From assembly GCA_002839355.1 (NCBI GenBank), contig PGXW01000028.1, forward strand, positions 51,935 to 115,934: DNA of 64,000 nucleotides, given 5' to 3'. A program made the translations under genes and the position numbers. How positions within the stretch are numbered: the first letter of the stretch is position 1; every line of letters begins with the position of its first letter. Positions 52,583 to 61,409 of the stretch are shown here, piece by piece. The notes below the pieces were generated by a model that did not search any database, had not been told where the DNA came from, and was given only the letters and a program-made list of their open reading frames with translations. Origin of the DNA: Spirochaetae bacterium HGW-Spirochaetae-2 (GTDB taxonomy: Bacteria > Spirochaetota > Spirochaetia > Sphaerochaetales > Sphaerochaetaceae).

Positions 52583-53764
52583 TTATGAAAAATTGTCACG
52601 TATCATAGTACCACAGATAAAGAGGCCCTTGACGATAAAATCCTCGTCGAAAACCACGATATTTGCCAAATATCCTGGAGTCAACCGACCCATGAGCGAC
52701 ATGTCGTAGATACGTGCCGGATTGGCAGTGGCCATCTGTATCGCCGACTCGATGGGAACTTCCCAATCCACGAGGTTCTTCACACCTTGCAGCATGGTAA
52801 GCGAGGACCCCAGCATGACATCGGGATCATCCGCCCTGTGGAACGCCCCATCCTCGGACAGGATCGCAATCTCCTTGTTGGACAACAGCTCGCCACCCTG
52901 TTGCATGGTGGGCTTCAAGGAATCGGTAACCAATACGACATTCCTGACCTGTTTGTCCTTCAAAAGCAGCTTGACCAGTTCCGGGTGCACGTGTACTCCG
53001 TCGGCAATCACTTCGCATTGCATATCCTGCTCGATCAGAATGGCTCCGACCGTACCCGGGTTCCTTTGGTGAAGTCGGCTCATCGCATTGAAGAAGTGGG
53101 TCGAGTGGAGTATGCCGACCTGCATGCCCTCGAGGATATTCTCATAGGTTGCATTCGTATGCCCCGCAAGAAGAACGATGCCCCGTTTGATTGCAGTGAG
53201 TGCCAATTCTCGCATCCCTTTCAATTCTGGGGCTACCGTCATACAGACAATATGGCCTTTGCCCGCTTCGATTATCTTATCGAACAAGGCCAGGTCGACA
53301 GGTTTGACCCCATCGGCATTTTGTGCTCCCAACCGGGCCGAGGAGATGAACGGACCCTCCACATTGATTCCGAGTATAGTGGCCCCGGTTTCCTCTCCTA
53401 TCGCAGCAACCGTGGCTTCGATCGATGCGAGCATCCTCTCGGTCGTATCGGTGTAGATGGTTGGTAAGAATCCGGTCACCCCAAAATCGGCCAACCGTTC
53501 CGACATGCCTAGGATCGACTCCGTTTTCGCATCTTCGGTTCCGAATCCTCCGATTCCATGGATATGGGTGTCGATGAATCCGGGAGCGATGAAGGCTCCT
53601 TTGACATCGATGGTCTCTGTGCCTGGGGGGAAGCGCTTCTGCTGGAAGCGTTTCATGTTGAAAATGTCGCCGATATTTCCTTCGGAATCAATGAACAAAC
53701 CGCAATTCTGCAATTTCGCCGAACCGGTGACTATGGTTCCATTGATCAGGACGGTGGTTCCCAT
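52583..53764 (-). CDS. nagA: N-acetylglucosamine-6-phosphate deacetylase
   Basis: It removes acetate from GlcNAc-6-P in amino-sugar use or cell-wall recycling. The 393-residue amidohydrolase has the metal motif GFIDTHIHGIGG, the ligand Glu in GINVEGPFIS, LLAGHTNATY and VGILHSTHFFNAMSRLHQRNPG with the later His residues. The catalytic Asp is in VLVTDSL. The ATG at 53764 follows GAGG at six bases. The frame is open to 53824 over the MATE gene end, but that part is shadow. There is no nagB or PTS gene nearby. Confidence 0.95.
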   Translation of the reverse strand: MGTTVLINGTIVTGSAKLQNCGLFIDSEGNIGDIFNMKRFQQKRFPPGTETIDVKGAFIAPGFIDTHIHGIGGFGTEDAKTESILGMSERLADFGVTGFLPTIYTDTTERMLASIEATVAAIGEETGATILGINVEGPFISSARLGAQNADGVKPVDLALFDKIIEAGKGHIVCMTVAPELKGMRELALTAIKRGIVLLAGHTNATYENILEGMQVGILHSTHFFNAMSRLHQRNPGTVGAILIEQDMQCEVIADGVHVHPELVKLLLKDKQVRNVVLVTDSLKPTMQQGGELLSNKEIAILSEDGAFHRADDPDVMLGSSLTMLQGVKNLVDWEVPIESAIQMATANPARIYDMSLMGRLTPGYLANIVVFDEDFIVKGLFICGTMIRDNFS

Positions 53765-53807
53765 ACGGTACCTCTTACCTAGAATATAAAGCCCGGCAAT
53801 CGGACGG

Positions 53808-55208
53808 TCAAGCCAAGTCCACACCAGTGGACGGCAGGTCCTCGGTGAGCCTGTTCACCCATTTCCCGCTCTTGATCCTGAACATCCCCACGATCCACTT
53901 GAAGGCCTCTTCCAACCCGACAAACAGGTACAGGTAGTAGATCGGAATACCGAATACGAGAGCTCCGAGGAAGGCGCAGGGGACTCCGATCAACCAGACT
54001 CCGGCCAGCTCGACGAACATGGAGAATCGGGTGTCTCCACCTGAACGGAGTACACCGACGACCAGCACCATGTTGTAGGCCTTGATAGGAATCAACAGGC
54101 CCAATGAGATGAGGGACAACGTTGTCATGCGGGCGACCGGGGGACTCAGGTTGAATGGAAGGGGCAGCCATGGCGATAGGAATGCCAGGCAACCACCGAG
54201 AACGGCTCCAGTGAAGAACCCGATGACCAGCAACCGTTTTGCATAGAGCTTTGCCACATCCAAGTGGTTTTCACCGATCCGGTTTCCGATCATGATCGCA
54301 CTGGCGTTGCTGATACCCATCAGGACAACAAAGAACAGCCCTTGGATCGACTCGCTCACATTGACAGATGCTATCACTTCGATACCCATCCGTGAGAAGG
54401 CAACCTTGTAGGTGGTCATGCCAAGCGACCAGAACAGTTCGTTCAATATCACCGGTAGGCAGGTGACGAAATAGCGTTTCACCATAGTGCGGTTGAAAGA
54501 GACAAGGCTTCGCAGCGGTGCGGCGACCGCACGTTTTTTTCCATAGATCAACAGCAGCAGAAGGACCATCTCCGCGCCACGTGCGATTACGGTGGCCAAT
54601 GCGGCTCCCCGCACCTCCAACCGGGGAAAGCCGAACTTTCCCAGGATCAACAGGTAATTGAGCACGACATTCAGGCTCATGGAGAAGAACGAAATGTAGA
54701 GCGGCGTCTTGGCATCACCTGTGCTTCGCAATGATGCGGAGAAGGTCATCACCACAGCAGTGAACACATAGCTGACCGCCACCACCACCAGGTATTCGCG
54801 ACCACGTGCGACCACCTCCAAATCGTTGGTGAATATCCGCATGATCGTTTCGGGGATCGACAGCGAGATGATGGAACTGAAGAATGCCCCGGCAAGGCTT
54901 GTTATCAACGCGATTCCCATGACTTTGTGCATGGAGGTCTTGTCCTGCGCTCCCCAATATTGCGCTACGAATATGGCGGCCCCGCTACTGACTCCGAAGA
55001 AGAAGAGTGTCATGAGGAAGAACATCTGGTTCGCCAGTCCCACAGCCGCGAGTGCCGATTCTCCGACCATTCCTATCATCATGGTGTCGATGAAGGAGAC
55101 GGATGCGACCAGGAGGTTCTGCAACATTATCGGCAAGGCCAGGAAGAGAAGGCGAGAGAGGAACTCTTTTCTGGATTCCACGAAATCGGGCATTGGGACT
55201 GTAGTCAT
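53808..55208 (-). CDS. MATE family efflux transporter
   Basis: A cation-driven exporter of drugs or metabolites. The 466-residue protein has twelve predicted membrane helices in two related halves. Landmarks are LALPIMLQNLLVASVSFIDTMMIGMVGESALAAVGLANQMFF in the first half and the related VTCLPVILNELFWSLGMTTYKVAFSRMGIEVIASVNVSESI in the second. Substrate cannot be predicted. Its ATG overlaps the ygiQ stop by four bases (ATGA), so both belong to one operon with nagA and pepD possibly downstream. Confidence 0.93.
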   Translation of the reverse strand: MTTVPMPDFVESRKEFLSRLLFLALPIMLQNLLVASVSFIDTMMIGMVGESALAAVGLANQMFFLMTLFFFGVSSGAAIFVAQYWGAQDKTSMHKVMGIALITSLAGAFFSSIISLSIPETIMRIFTNDLEVVARGREYLVVVAVSYVFTAVVMTFSASLRSTGDAKTPLYISFFSMSLNVVLNYLLILGKFGFPRLEVRGAALATVIARGAEMVLLLLLIYGKKRAVAAPLRSLVSFNRTMVKRYFVTCLPVILNELFWSLGMTTYKVAFSRMGIEVIASVNVSESIQGLFFVVLMGISNASAIMIGNRIGENHLDVAKLYAKRLLVIGFFTGAVLGGCLAFLSPWLPLPFNLSPPVARMTTLSLISLGLLIPIKAYNMVLVVGVLRSGGDTRFSMFVELAGVWLIGVPCAFLGALVFGIPIYYLYLFVGLEEAFKWIVGMFRIKSGKWVNRLTEDLPSTGVDLA

Positions 55209-57115
55209 GATCGAGCTGTACCACGTTTGGGGTTTTGGGGCAAGCTACGGCGGTGAGCTCCGAGCAAAACCGATATCAAATCGCTCCTATCCGTCAGCTG
55301 CAGTGCTTCCAGGACCAGCATCCTGTGTTCCGGCTTGTGGTAGTGGAGCAATGCCCTCTGCATATGGCGTTCCCTTCCTTTCGGGACATGGATAGGCGCG
55401 AAATTCCTGCCTGGGCGTGGGTCCAGTCCAGTGAAATACATGCATGTCGCGACTGTTCCCGGGGTGGGATAGAACTCTTGGACTTGCTCGGGAATGAAGT
55501 GTGTCTTGTGCAGGTACTCGGCCAACGCCACAGCACCCTCCAAGGTGGTGCCGGGGTGCGCCGCAATGAAATAGGGGATACAGTACTGCTCCTTGCCTGC
55601 ATGTCGCGAAGCTTCCATAAAGTCGTCGACGAACTGTTCGTACCACTCGACCTTCGGCTTGCCCATGGCATCGAGGGCTGACGGGTCCATATGTTCCGGT
55701 GCTACGCGCAACTGCCCGCTCGTGTGGTGCGACGCCAGTCGGTCGAGGAATTTTTTCCGTGATTCGGGGGTCCCCGTCGCCATCAGATAATCGTATCTGA
55801 TTCCCGAACGGATGAACACCTTCTTGACGGTGGGAACCGCCTCGATCGCTTCCAACCGTTGGATATACGCCGGATGCGAATCGATGAGATTGCTACAGGG
55901 ATCGGGATACAGGCACAACTTGTTTTGGCAAGGCCCATGCGTCTGTTGACGTTTGCAGGCGATGCCCTGGAAATTTGCTGTCGGGCCACCAACATCATGA
56001 ATGTAGCCCTTAAAATTAGGCAAGGTGGTAATTTCTTTGGTCTCTCTTTCCAATGAGGCTATCGAACGGTTGGTGATACTACGTCCTTGATGACTGGTAA
56101 TGGCACAAAAGGAACAAGAGCCGAAGCATCCCCTGTTGCTGGTCAGGCTGAACTGGACCTCGGCCAAAGCCGGAATTCCACCTTCGGAATCGTAGCTGGG
56201 ATGCCATGTCCGTTGGTAGGACAGTTCCTGCACCTGATCCAACTCGGCTTGTGTCAACGGACGCATGGGAGGGTTCACCACAATGGTCCGGTCGGCGCTT
56301 TCCTGGATCAGTACCGCCTTGTCGAACGGATTCTCATGGAGCAGTTGTTGCTGGAAGGAGGTGGCATAGGCGTGAAGACTTTCCGGCGATGGCGTATTGC
56401 TTACCTTCTCACGTTCTGAGACTTGTTCGTAGGATGGGAGGTGGACGAAGACATGCTCCGGTCTTCCCCCCTTATGCTGTTCCAATGACTTCGATGGTAT
56501 GTTGGCGGCTGTCCCGGGAATATCGACAAGCGTCTGGACCGGATCACCGGCAGACAATCGCTTGAGGATCTCCAAGGTCTGCAATTCTCCCATGCCATAG
56601 ACCAACAGGTCGGCCTTGGCATCCAAGAGGACACTTCTTCGTATTCGGTCACTCCAGAAGTCGTAGTGGGCCAACCGTCTGAGCGAAGCCTCGAGGCCTC
56701 CGATTATGATCGGGGTCTCCTTTCCAAATGCTTGCCGAGCCCGTCCACTATAGGTTATGACGGCCCTGTCGGGACGCTTTCCTCCTTTGCCACCAGGGGA
56801 ATACGGATCATCGTTGCGCACCTTGTTGTTGGCGGTATAATGGCTCACCATCGAATCGATGTTTCCCGAGGAAACCATACAACAGAGGCGAGGCTTGCCG
56901 AATTGCAGGAAGTCGTCCGTACGGTCCCACCGCGGCTGCGCGACAATTCCCACACGGTATCCATGGAATTCCATGAGGCGCCCGAGCAATGCCGCTCCGA
57001 AGGATGGGTGGTCGACATATGCATCCCCGGAAATGAACACCACATCGACCGCATCCCATCCCCTGCGTTCCATGTCCGATCGGTCGAGCGGGAGAAACGG
57101 TCTATTTCTATTCAT
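55205..57115 (-). CDS. YgiQ family radical SAM protein
   Basis: The 636-residue protein has the YgiQ layout: an N-terminal domain (DVVFISGDAYVDHPSFGAALLGRLMEFHGYRVGIVAQP) resembling a B12-like binding fold, PIIIGGLEASLRRLAHYDFWSDRIRRSVLLDAKADLLVYGMGE, and the radical SAM cluster CFGSCSFC. The long family insert GYIHDVGGPTANFQGIACKRQQ and C-terminal FYPTPGTVATCMYFTGLDP follow. The reaction is not established to my knowledge. I use the ATG at 57115 (MNRNRPFLPLDRSDM), which matches the family start; the frame is open to 57235 into the divergent promoter. No strong Shine-Dalgarno is seen. Confidence 0.93.
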   Translation of the reverse strand: MNRNRPFLPLDRSDMERRGWDAVDVVFISGDAYVDHPSFGAALLGRLMEFHGYRVGIVAQPRWDRTDDFLQFGKPRLCCMVSSGNIDSMVSHYTANNKVRNDDPYSPGGKGGKRPDRAVITYSGRARQAFGKETPIIIGGLEASLRRLAHYDFWSDRIRRSVLLDAKADLLVYGMGELQTLEILKRLSAGDPVQTLVDIPGTAANIPSKSLEQHKGGRPEHVFVHLPSYEQVSEREKVSNTPSPESLHAYATSFQQQLLHENPFDKAVLIQESADRTIVVNPPMRPLTQAELDQVQELSYQRTWHPSYDSEGGIPALAEVQFSLTSNRGCFGSCSFCAITSHQGRSITNRSIASLERETKEITTLPNFKGYIHDVGGPTANFQGIACKRQQTHGPCQNKLCLYPDPCSNLIDSHPAYIQRLEAIEAVPTVKKVFIRSGIRYDYLMATGTPESRKKFLDRLASHHTSGQLRVAPEHMDPSALDAMGKPKVEWYEQFVDDFMEASRHAGKEQYCIPYFIAAHPGTTLEGAVALAEYLHKTHFIPEQVQEFYPTPGTVATCMYFTGLDPRPGRNFAPIHVPKGRERHMQRALLHYHKPEHRMLVLEALQLTDRSDLISVLLGAHRRSLPQNPKRGTARS

Positions 57116-57133
57116 AGAAAGCACTATATTGGA

Positions 57134-57162
57134 TTGAAAACCGCATGTAAATAGGGTATGAT
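57134..57162 (+). promoter_or_regulatory. Sigma70-type promoter for the lipid kinase gene
   Basis: TTGAAA (57134-57139) and TATGAT (57157-57162) with a 17-bp spacer, 38 bp before the start codon. It lies in the ygiQ-kinase divergent gap. Confidence 0.75.
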
Positions 57163-57200
57163 ACGCCCTTGATTGCCAATCTTTCCAAAAGGACCAGTGT

Positions 57201-58157
57201 ATGCCCCATACAGAAGTGAAGCCCGAGATATTCATCGTGTTGAATCCGAATGCGGCGAAGGGAAGAGCCCTTTCCCAGCGGGCGGCTATCGAGGATTATT
57301 TCGCTAGCAACCGGATTCCAGTCCGTATGGTCCTTACCGAAAGACCGCTCGAGGCCATAGAGTTGGCGAAAGATGCGGTACGTTCCGGATATCGGACTGT
57401 GGTTGCCGCAGGTGGGGACGGAACGATCAACGAAGTGGTCGATGGTGTTGTCCGCGCTACACGTGAACTTGGATTGTCCGCCGAGGACTCTCCACTGGTG
57501 GGACTAATTCCAATCGGCAGGGGCAATGATTTCGCATTTTTCGCCAAGATTCCAAAGACAGTCGAGGATGCCTGCAAGCTCATAGCTTCGAAGAGTTGGA
57601 AAGCCGTCGACTACGGTGAAGTATTCGGAGGCAGGTTCCCCGAGGGCAGGTGTTTTGTGAATGGTGTTGGGATAGGCTTCGAGCCGCTGGTGAATTTCGT
57701 GGCCTCCGATTTCAAGAAAATCAGCGGAATGCTCAGCTATTTGTTCGGATTCTTGAAAATCATGGTACACTATCCCGCTCCGGTTCTTGTGGAGATTGCA
57801 AGTGAGCATGGAAGCTTCACCTGCAATACCCAGCAGATTTCACTCTGCAATGGGAGGCGGATGGGGTCGATGTTCATCATGGGGCCGAATGCGGAGCTGG
57901 ATGATGGACTGCTGGATATCGTATATGCGAACAAACCGATAAAAGGTCGGGAAATATTGAAATATGCCGTGAGGTTCTTCTCTGGAAGCCAGTTGAAGAC
58001 AGACCGGTTCTCGTCCTTCAGGGCAACAGGGGTGACCGTCACAGCCCCGACCGATTCGTTGCCGTGCCATGCCGATGGGGAAGAGGTTTCCCGCGGATGC
58101 CGATCGATCTCGGTGAAACTTTTTCCGGGCGGTGTGAAATTTATAAGAATTTCATAG
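57201..58157 (+). CDS. Diacylglycerol kinase family (YegS/DgkB-like) lipid kinase
   Basis: The 318-residue protein has the DAGK catalytic domain: EIFIVLNPNAAKGRA, TVVAAGGDGTINEVVDGV with the nucleotide-binding GGDGT, GLIPIGRGNDFAFFAKIP, and the second domain with VNGVGIGFEPLVNFV and ELDDGLLDIVYA. The C-terminal DSLPCHADGEEV contains the catalytic Asp-Gly-Glu stretch. It phosphorylates a diacylglycerol or related lipid; the exact substrate is unknown. AAGGA lies seven or eight bases before the ATG. It is divergent from ygiQ. Confidence 0.92.
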   Translation: MPHTEVKPEIFIVLNPNAAKGRALSQRAAIEDYFASNRIPVRMVLTERPLEAIELAKDAVRSGYRTVVAAGGDGTINEVVDGVVRATRELGLSAEDSPLVGLIPIGRGNDFAFFAKIPKTVEDACKLIASKSWKAVDYGEVFGGRFPEGRCFVNGVGIGFEPLVNFVASDFKKISGMLSYLFGFLKIMVHYPAPVLVEIASEHGSFTCNTQQISLCNGRRMGSMFIMGPNAELDDGLLDIVYANKPIKGREILKYAVRFFSGSQLKTDRFSSFRATGVTVTAPTDSLPCHADGEEVSRGCRSISVKLFPGGVKFIRIS

Positions 58158-58164
58158 GCTATAT

Positions 58165-58193
58165 TTGACTAATGCGTCTTGTCGGTGTATTGT
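58165..58193 (+). promoter_or_regulatory. Sigma70-type promoter for the GH63-like gene
   Basis: TTGACT (58165-58170) and TATTGT (58188-58193) with a 17-bp spacer, about 52 bp upstream of the chosen start. Confidence 0.65.
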
Positions 58194-58245
58194 TTACAGT
58201 GCGTGTTTTTGTATTTTTTCCGATTGAAAGAATGAGGAGTTGGTG

Positions 58246-59670
58246 TTGATCAAAGATATGGTACCGTCGGTACATTTTTATGACCAAGATTTTGTCGATA
58301 TGTACGACAGGACTTGGGTTTGGATAGATGAATATTGGGCACAGGGAACAAAGGAGAATGGTTTCTCCGGCGGTTATCTTGGGTACCCGGGACAAAAAAC
58401 GTTCAACCAGCTCCATTCCTGCATGGCGGCATTGTTTCTTGTATACAGCAATCAGACCTATTCTCCATTTCCCATGATGGACTACTTTTATGGTCGGCAA
58501 GAAGAATCGGGAGCCATCAGAAGCGACTATTCGGTCGAGGACGGTTCAGTGGTGGTGAACCCCGAAAATCCAGAGGGAGTCTGTTCGCCGATCTTCGCCT
58601 ATGTGGAACACGGCTTTTACCACAAGATCGGTAACAAGAAGCGGTTGAAGGAGATTGTTCCGATACTGGAAAAGCACTTCGATTGGCTCAAGACCAATTT
58701 CCTCCGGGAAAATGGTCTCTACTCGGTTCCCGCATCCGCCTGCCTTTCTGGAAACATCGACCGCAGTACCATGTACTATCCTGTCGATTTCAATTCGCAG
58801 CTTGCGGTGAATGCCCTGTACCTTTCGGCAATCGGTGATATCCTGAACGACAAGGAATTGAGTTTCAGGTACAAGCGGTTGTACTTCTCCCTCAAGACCC
58901 GGATCAATTCCCTCATGTGGGATCCCGACGACCACTTCTACTATGATCTGGATGTGAAGGAAAAACGGACCAAGCGCAAACATATCGGTGCGTATTGGAC
59001 TCTCCTTGCGGAGATTCCCAACGAAGAGCGTGCCGACGGTTTCATTGCACACCTTTCCGACCCCGAGATGTTCGGGACAGAGAACCCGTTTCCCACCATC
59101 CCCGTATCCGATCCCGACTTCTCGGAGCTTGGCAACGGATATCGTGGTGGAGTGGTCCCGTTCAACACCTATATGGTGGTCAAGGGACTGGAACAGTACG
59201 GGCAGTTTGAATTCGCAAGGGAATGTTCAATCCGACACCTCTATTTCATTCTCGATACGCTCCATCCCGATGGGGAAGAGACGGGTGATGTCTGGGAAGC
59301 CTACCAGCCGACCAAAGAGGGACCGTCGCTTTGCAACGATATCCCTGACTTCCCTATGAAGCGGTTCATTCCCATGACAGGACTCATAACCATCACCCTG
59401 ATGATCGAGGATATCATCGGACTGGTCATATCCCTTCCACGCAAGACGGTGGACTGGACCATGACCACGTTGGAAGCAATGGGAATCGAGGGATTGTCCC
59501 TGAAGAGGAACATGATCACCATTTTGAGCAACAAGCAACCACGTGGTTGGGAAATCCGATTGGAGTCTGAGAAGCTCTACTATTTCACCATCGAGATTCT
59601 TGCCGAGAAAAAGAAGAAGACTCTTCCGATTCCTTCGGGCAAGTGCTCCATGCTGATCGACAAGCTGTAG
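58246..59670 (+). CDS. GH63/trehalase-like (alpha/alpha)6-barrel glycoside hydrolase
   Basis: The 474-residue protein resembles MGH1-like/GH63-type hydrolases. It has repeated helix-rich segments with aromatic residues (FVDMYDRTWVWIDEYWAQG, SYEPVDFNSQLAVN-like text reading PVDFNSQLAVNALYLS, LMWDPDDHFYYDLD). The C-terminal part has YRGGVVPFNTYMVVKGLEQYG and GDVWEAYQPTKEG, whose Glu may be the catalytic base. There is no signal peptide, so it is likely cytoplasmic and acts on an imported oligosaccharide or trehalose-like sugar. Substrate is not predictable. The start is TTG 58246, six bases after GAGGAG; ATG 58258 is the alternative. The DjlA-like gene follows after 9 bp. Confidence 0.82.
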   Translation: MIKDMVPSVHFYDQDFVDMYDRTWVWIDEYWAQGTKENGFSGGYLGYPGQKTFNQLHSCMAALFLVYSNQTYSPFPMMDYFYGRQEESGAIRSDYSVEDGSVVVNPENPEGVCSPIFAYVEHGFYHKIGNKKRLKEIVPILEKHFDWLKTNFLRENGLYSVPASACLSGNIDRSTMYYPVDFNSQLAVNALYLSAIGDILNDKELSFRYKRLYFSLKTRINSLMWDPDDHFYYDLDVKEKRTKRKHIGAYWTLLAEIPNEERADGFIAHLSDPEMFGTENPFPTIPVSDPDFSELGNGYRGGVVPFNTYMVVKGLEQYGQFEFARECSIRHLYFILDTLHPDGEETGDVWEAYQPTKEGPSLCNDIPDFPMKRFIPMTGLITITLMIEDIIGLVISLPRKTVDWTMTTLEAMGIEGLSLKRNMITILSNKQPRGWEIRLESEKLYYFTIEILAEKKKKTLPIPSGKCSMLIDKL

Positions 59671-59679
59671 GGATTGCCC

Positions 59680-60465
59680 ATGGGTTGGATTGGTAAATTG
59701 ATTGGTGGCGCCATGGGTCTGGCTATAGGCGGACCCTTGGGCATGATTGCCGGAATAGCTTTCGGCAACCTGTTCGATCGGGCCGGACAACTGTCGGGTC
59801 AACAGGAAGGTTCCATTCCCTTTGGTGACATGAGCAGGCTCTCGGCCGAACAGCAGTCCCAGATGGTGTTCTTTGTCGGGGCCTTCTCCATGCTTGCAAG
59901 GATTGCGACGGTCGATGGCCGCCTGCTGCCCGAGGAGCAACAGAAGGTCGAAGAGTTCATCCAGCGGGACCTGAAGCTCGATATGCAAAGTCGCCAGGCT
60001 GCCCTGCGGGTATTCAATGCCGCACTCACCGGTGGCGGGACCTTCGAGCAATTCGCAACCCAATTCTACCAGAATTTCGCACATGAACCGGCCTTGCTGG
60101 AGTTGATGGTTGATATCCTGGTGCGTGTTGCTGTCGCCGATGGAGTTCTCAACGACTCCGAGGACAGGCTCATTACAGTGGCTGCGCGTATATTCAGGAT
60201 TTCGGATGCCCTGCTGGTCAATATAAAGCGTCGGCACACGTCGTTCACCGCGGCTCCTTCAAAAGCCTATGCGGTACTCGGATTGCAGCCGGGCGCCCCA
60301 ATCGAGGAAATCAAGAAGGCCTATCGGAAACTCAGTATCGAATTTCATCCCGATACGGTTGCCTCCAAAGGGTTGCCCGAAGAATTCACGACCTTCGCCA
60401 CAGAAAAATTCCGTTCCATCCAAGAGGCCTACGACACCATCAAGAAGGAACGGAATATCGTCTAG
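59680..60465 (+). CDS. DjlA-like protein with TerB and DnaJ domains
   Basis: The 261-residue protein has three parts. The first 35 residues are glycine-rich and hydrophobic ([26 protein letters not shown]), a possible membrane anchor as in DjlA. Residues about 55-180 form a TerB-like helical domain ([49 protein letters not shown]). The C-terminal 65 residues are a J domain with the HPD motif in [10 protein letters not shown], which stimulates DnaK. The ATG at 59680 has AGGG seven bases upstream. It faces recR tail to tail across 46 bp. Confidence 0.93.
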   Translation: MGWIGKLIGGAMGLAIGGPLGMIAGIAFGNLFDRAGQLSGQQEGSIPFGDMSRLSAEQQSQMVFFVGAFSMLARIATVDGRLLPEEQQKVEEFIQRDLKLDMQSRQAALRVFNAALTGGGTFEQFATQFYQNFAHEPALLELMVDILVRVAVADGVLNDSEDRLITVAARIFRISDALLVNIKRRHTSFTAAPSKAYAVLGLQPGAPIEEIKKAYRKLSIEFHPDTVASKGLPEEFTTFATEKFRSIQEAYDTIKKERNIV

Positions 60466-60511
60466 GCGAAGCCTCCCGGGTCCACCCCTTGCCCTGGGGT
60501 TGCGATACCAT

Positions 60512-61105
60512 TCATTCCCTGTAATCGACCCGTCCACGCATCGACCGTGCCAGTGTCAACCTGTCCGCATATTCAAGGTCCCCACCGATAGGCAGGCCTG
60601 AAGCCAAGCGGGTAATCGTGATCTGCCTGCCTTTCAACAGATGCCGCAAATACATGGCTGTGGTATCGCCTTCCTCGGTCGGGTTTGTTGCGATAATGAC
60701 TTCCTGGAACCCTTCCCCTTCGATCCGTTTCATGAGATTCGAGAAGTCCAGCTTGTCCGGTCCGATTCCATCCAATGGGGAGAGGGCTCCACCCAACACA
60801 TGGAATAGGCCATTGTACGCCCCGCTTGCCGCAATGGTCACCACGTCCTGCGGTTGTTCCACCACACACAGGAGCGTCCGGTCCCGGCTCGCATCGGTGC
60901 AGATGGGGCAGGGGTCCGTCTCGGTATAGCTGCCGCAGATACTGCAAGGGAATACCAGTTCCTGGATCTGTGCGATCAGTTGGGCCAGCTGCTGGTTGTA
61001 ATGGGAATCGCTCTTGATCAGATGGTACGCCAACCGTGCGGCGCTCTTCGGTCCTATACCTGGAAGCCTGGACAGTTGTTTCGCAAGGAGTTCAAGGGAA
61101 GTCAT
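60512..61105 (-). CDS. recR: Recombination protein RecR
   Basis: It forms a clamp that works with RecF and RecO in gap repair. The 197-residue protein has the helix-hairpin-helix LSRLPGIGPKSAARLAYHL and a four-cysteine zinc finger (CSICGSYTETDPCPIC). The TOPRIM domain follows (LLCVVEQPQDVVTIAASGAYNGLFHVLGG, VIIATNPTEEGDTTAMYL), and then LASGLPIGGDLEYADRLTLARSMRGR at the C-terminus. Its start overlaps the ebfC stop by four bases. The order dnaX-ebfC-recR is the common bacterial arrangement. Confidence 0.97.
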   Translation of the reverse strand: MTSLELLAKQLSRLPGIGPKSAARLAYHLIKSDSHYNQQLAQLIAQIQELVFPCSICGSYTETDPCPICTDASRDRTLLCVVEQPQDVVTIAASGAYNGLFHVLGGALSPLDGIGPDKLDFSNLMKRIEGEGFQEVIIATNPTEEGDTTAMYLRHLLKGRQITITRLASGLPIGGDLEYADRLTLARSMRGRVDYRE

Positions 61106-61398
61106 AGGTTCATGCCGCCGGCCAGCGAGGTGGCTTCCGTCTTCAATTGGTCCTGGATGTTCTTTACCGCCGCGTTGAATGCAGAGGCGACCAGCACCTC
61201 AAGTGTGCTGACATCCGCCGGGTCGACGATTTCCACGGAGATGTGGATCGATTGGACTTCCATCTTCCCGTTGATAGTGACATCGACCATGCCTGCCCCC
61301 GCGCTCCCTGTGGCCCGCATCACCGCGAGCTTGGATTGCATCTGCTGCATCTGGGATTGGATATTCTGCATGTTCTTCATAAGATCGAACGGGTTCAT
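61102..61398 (-). CDS. YbaB/EbfC nucleoid-associated protein
   Basis: A small dimeric DNA-binding protein, 98 residues, with the family layout: an N-terminal helix rich in Met and Gln (LMKNMQNIQSQMQQMQSKL), a central sheet VDVTINGKMEVQSIHISVEIVDP, and a C-terminal helix LEVLVASAFNAAVKNIQDQLKTE. EbfC of Borrelia is a known spirochaetal member that coats DNA. It lies between dnaX (11 bp) and recR (overlap), as in most bacteria. Confidence 0.96.
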   Translation of the reverse strand: MNPFDLMKNMQNIQSQMQQMQSKLAVMRATGSAGAGMVDVTINGKMEVQSIHISVEIVDPADVSTLEVLVASAFNAAVKNIQDQLKTEATSLAGGMNL

Positions 61399-61409
61399 GG
61401 TTCCTCCGG

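Noticed and set aside
60466..60511. Hairpin in the convergent gap between the DjlA-like gene and recR
   Set aside because: Only about 5 bp pair (ACCCC/GGGGT) with no T-run. Too weak to call.
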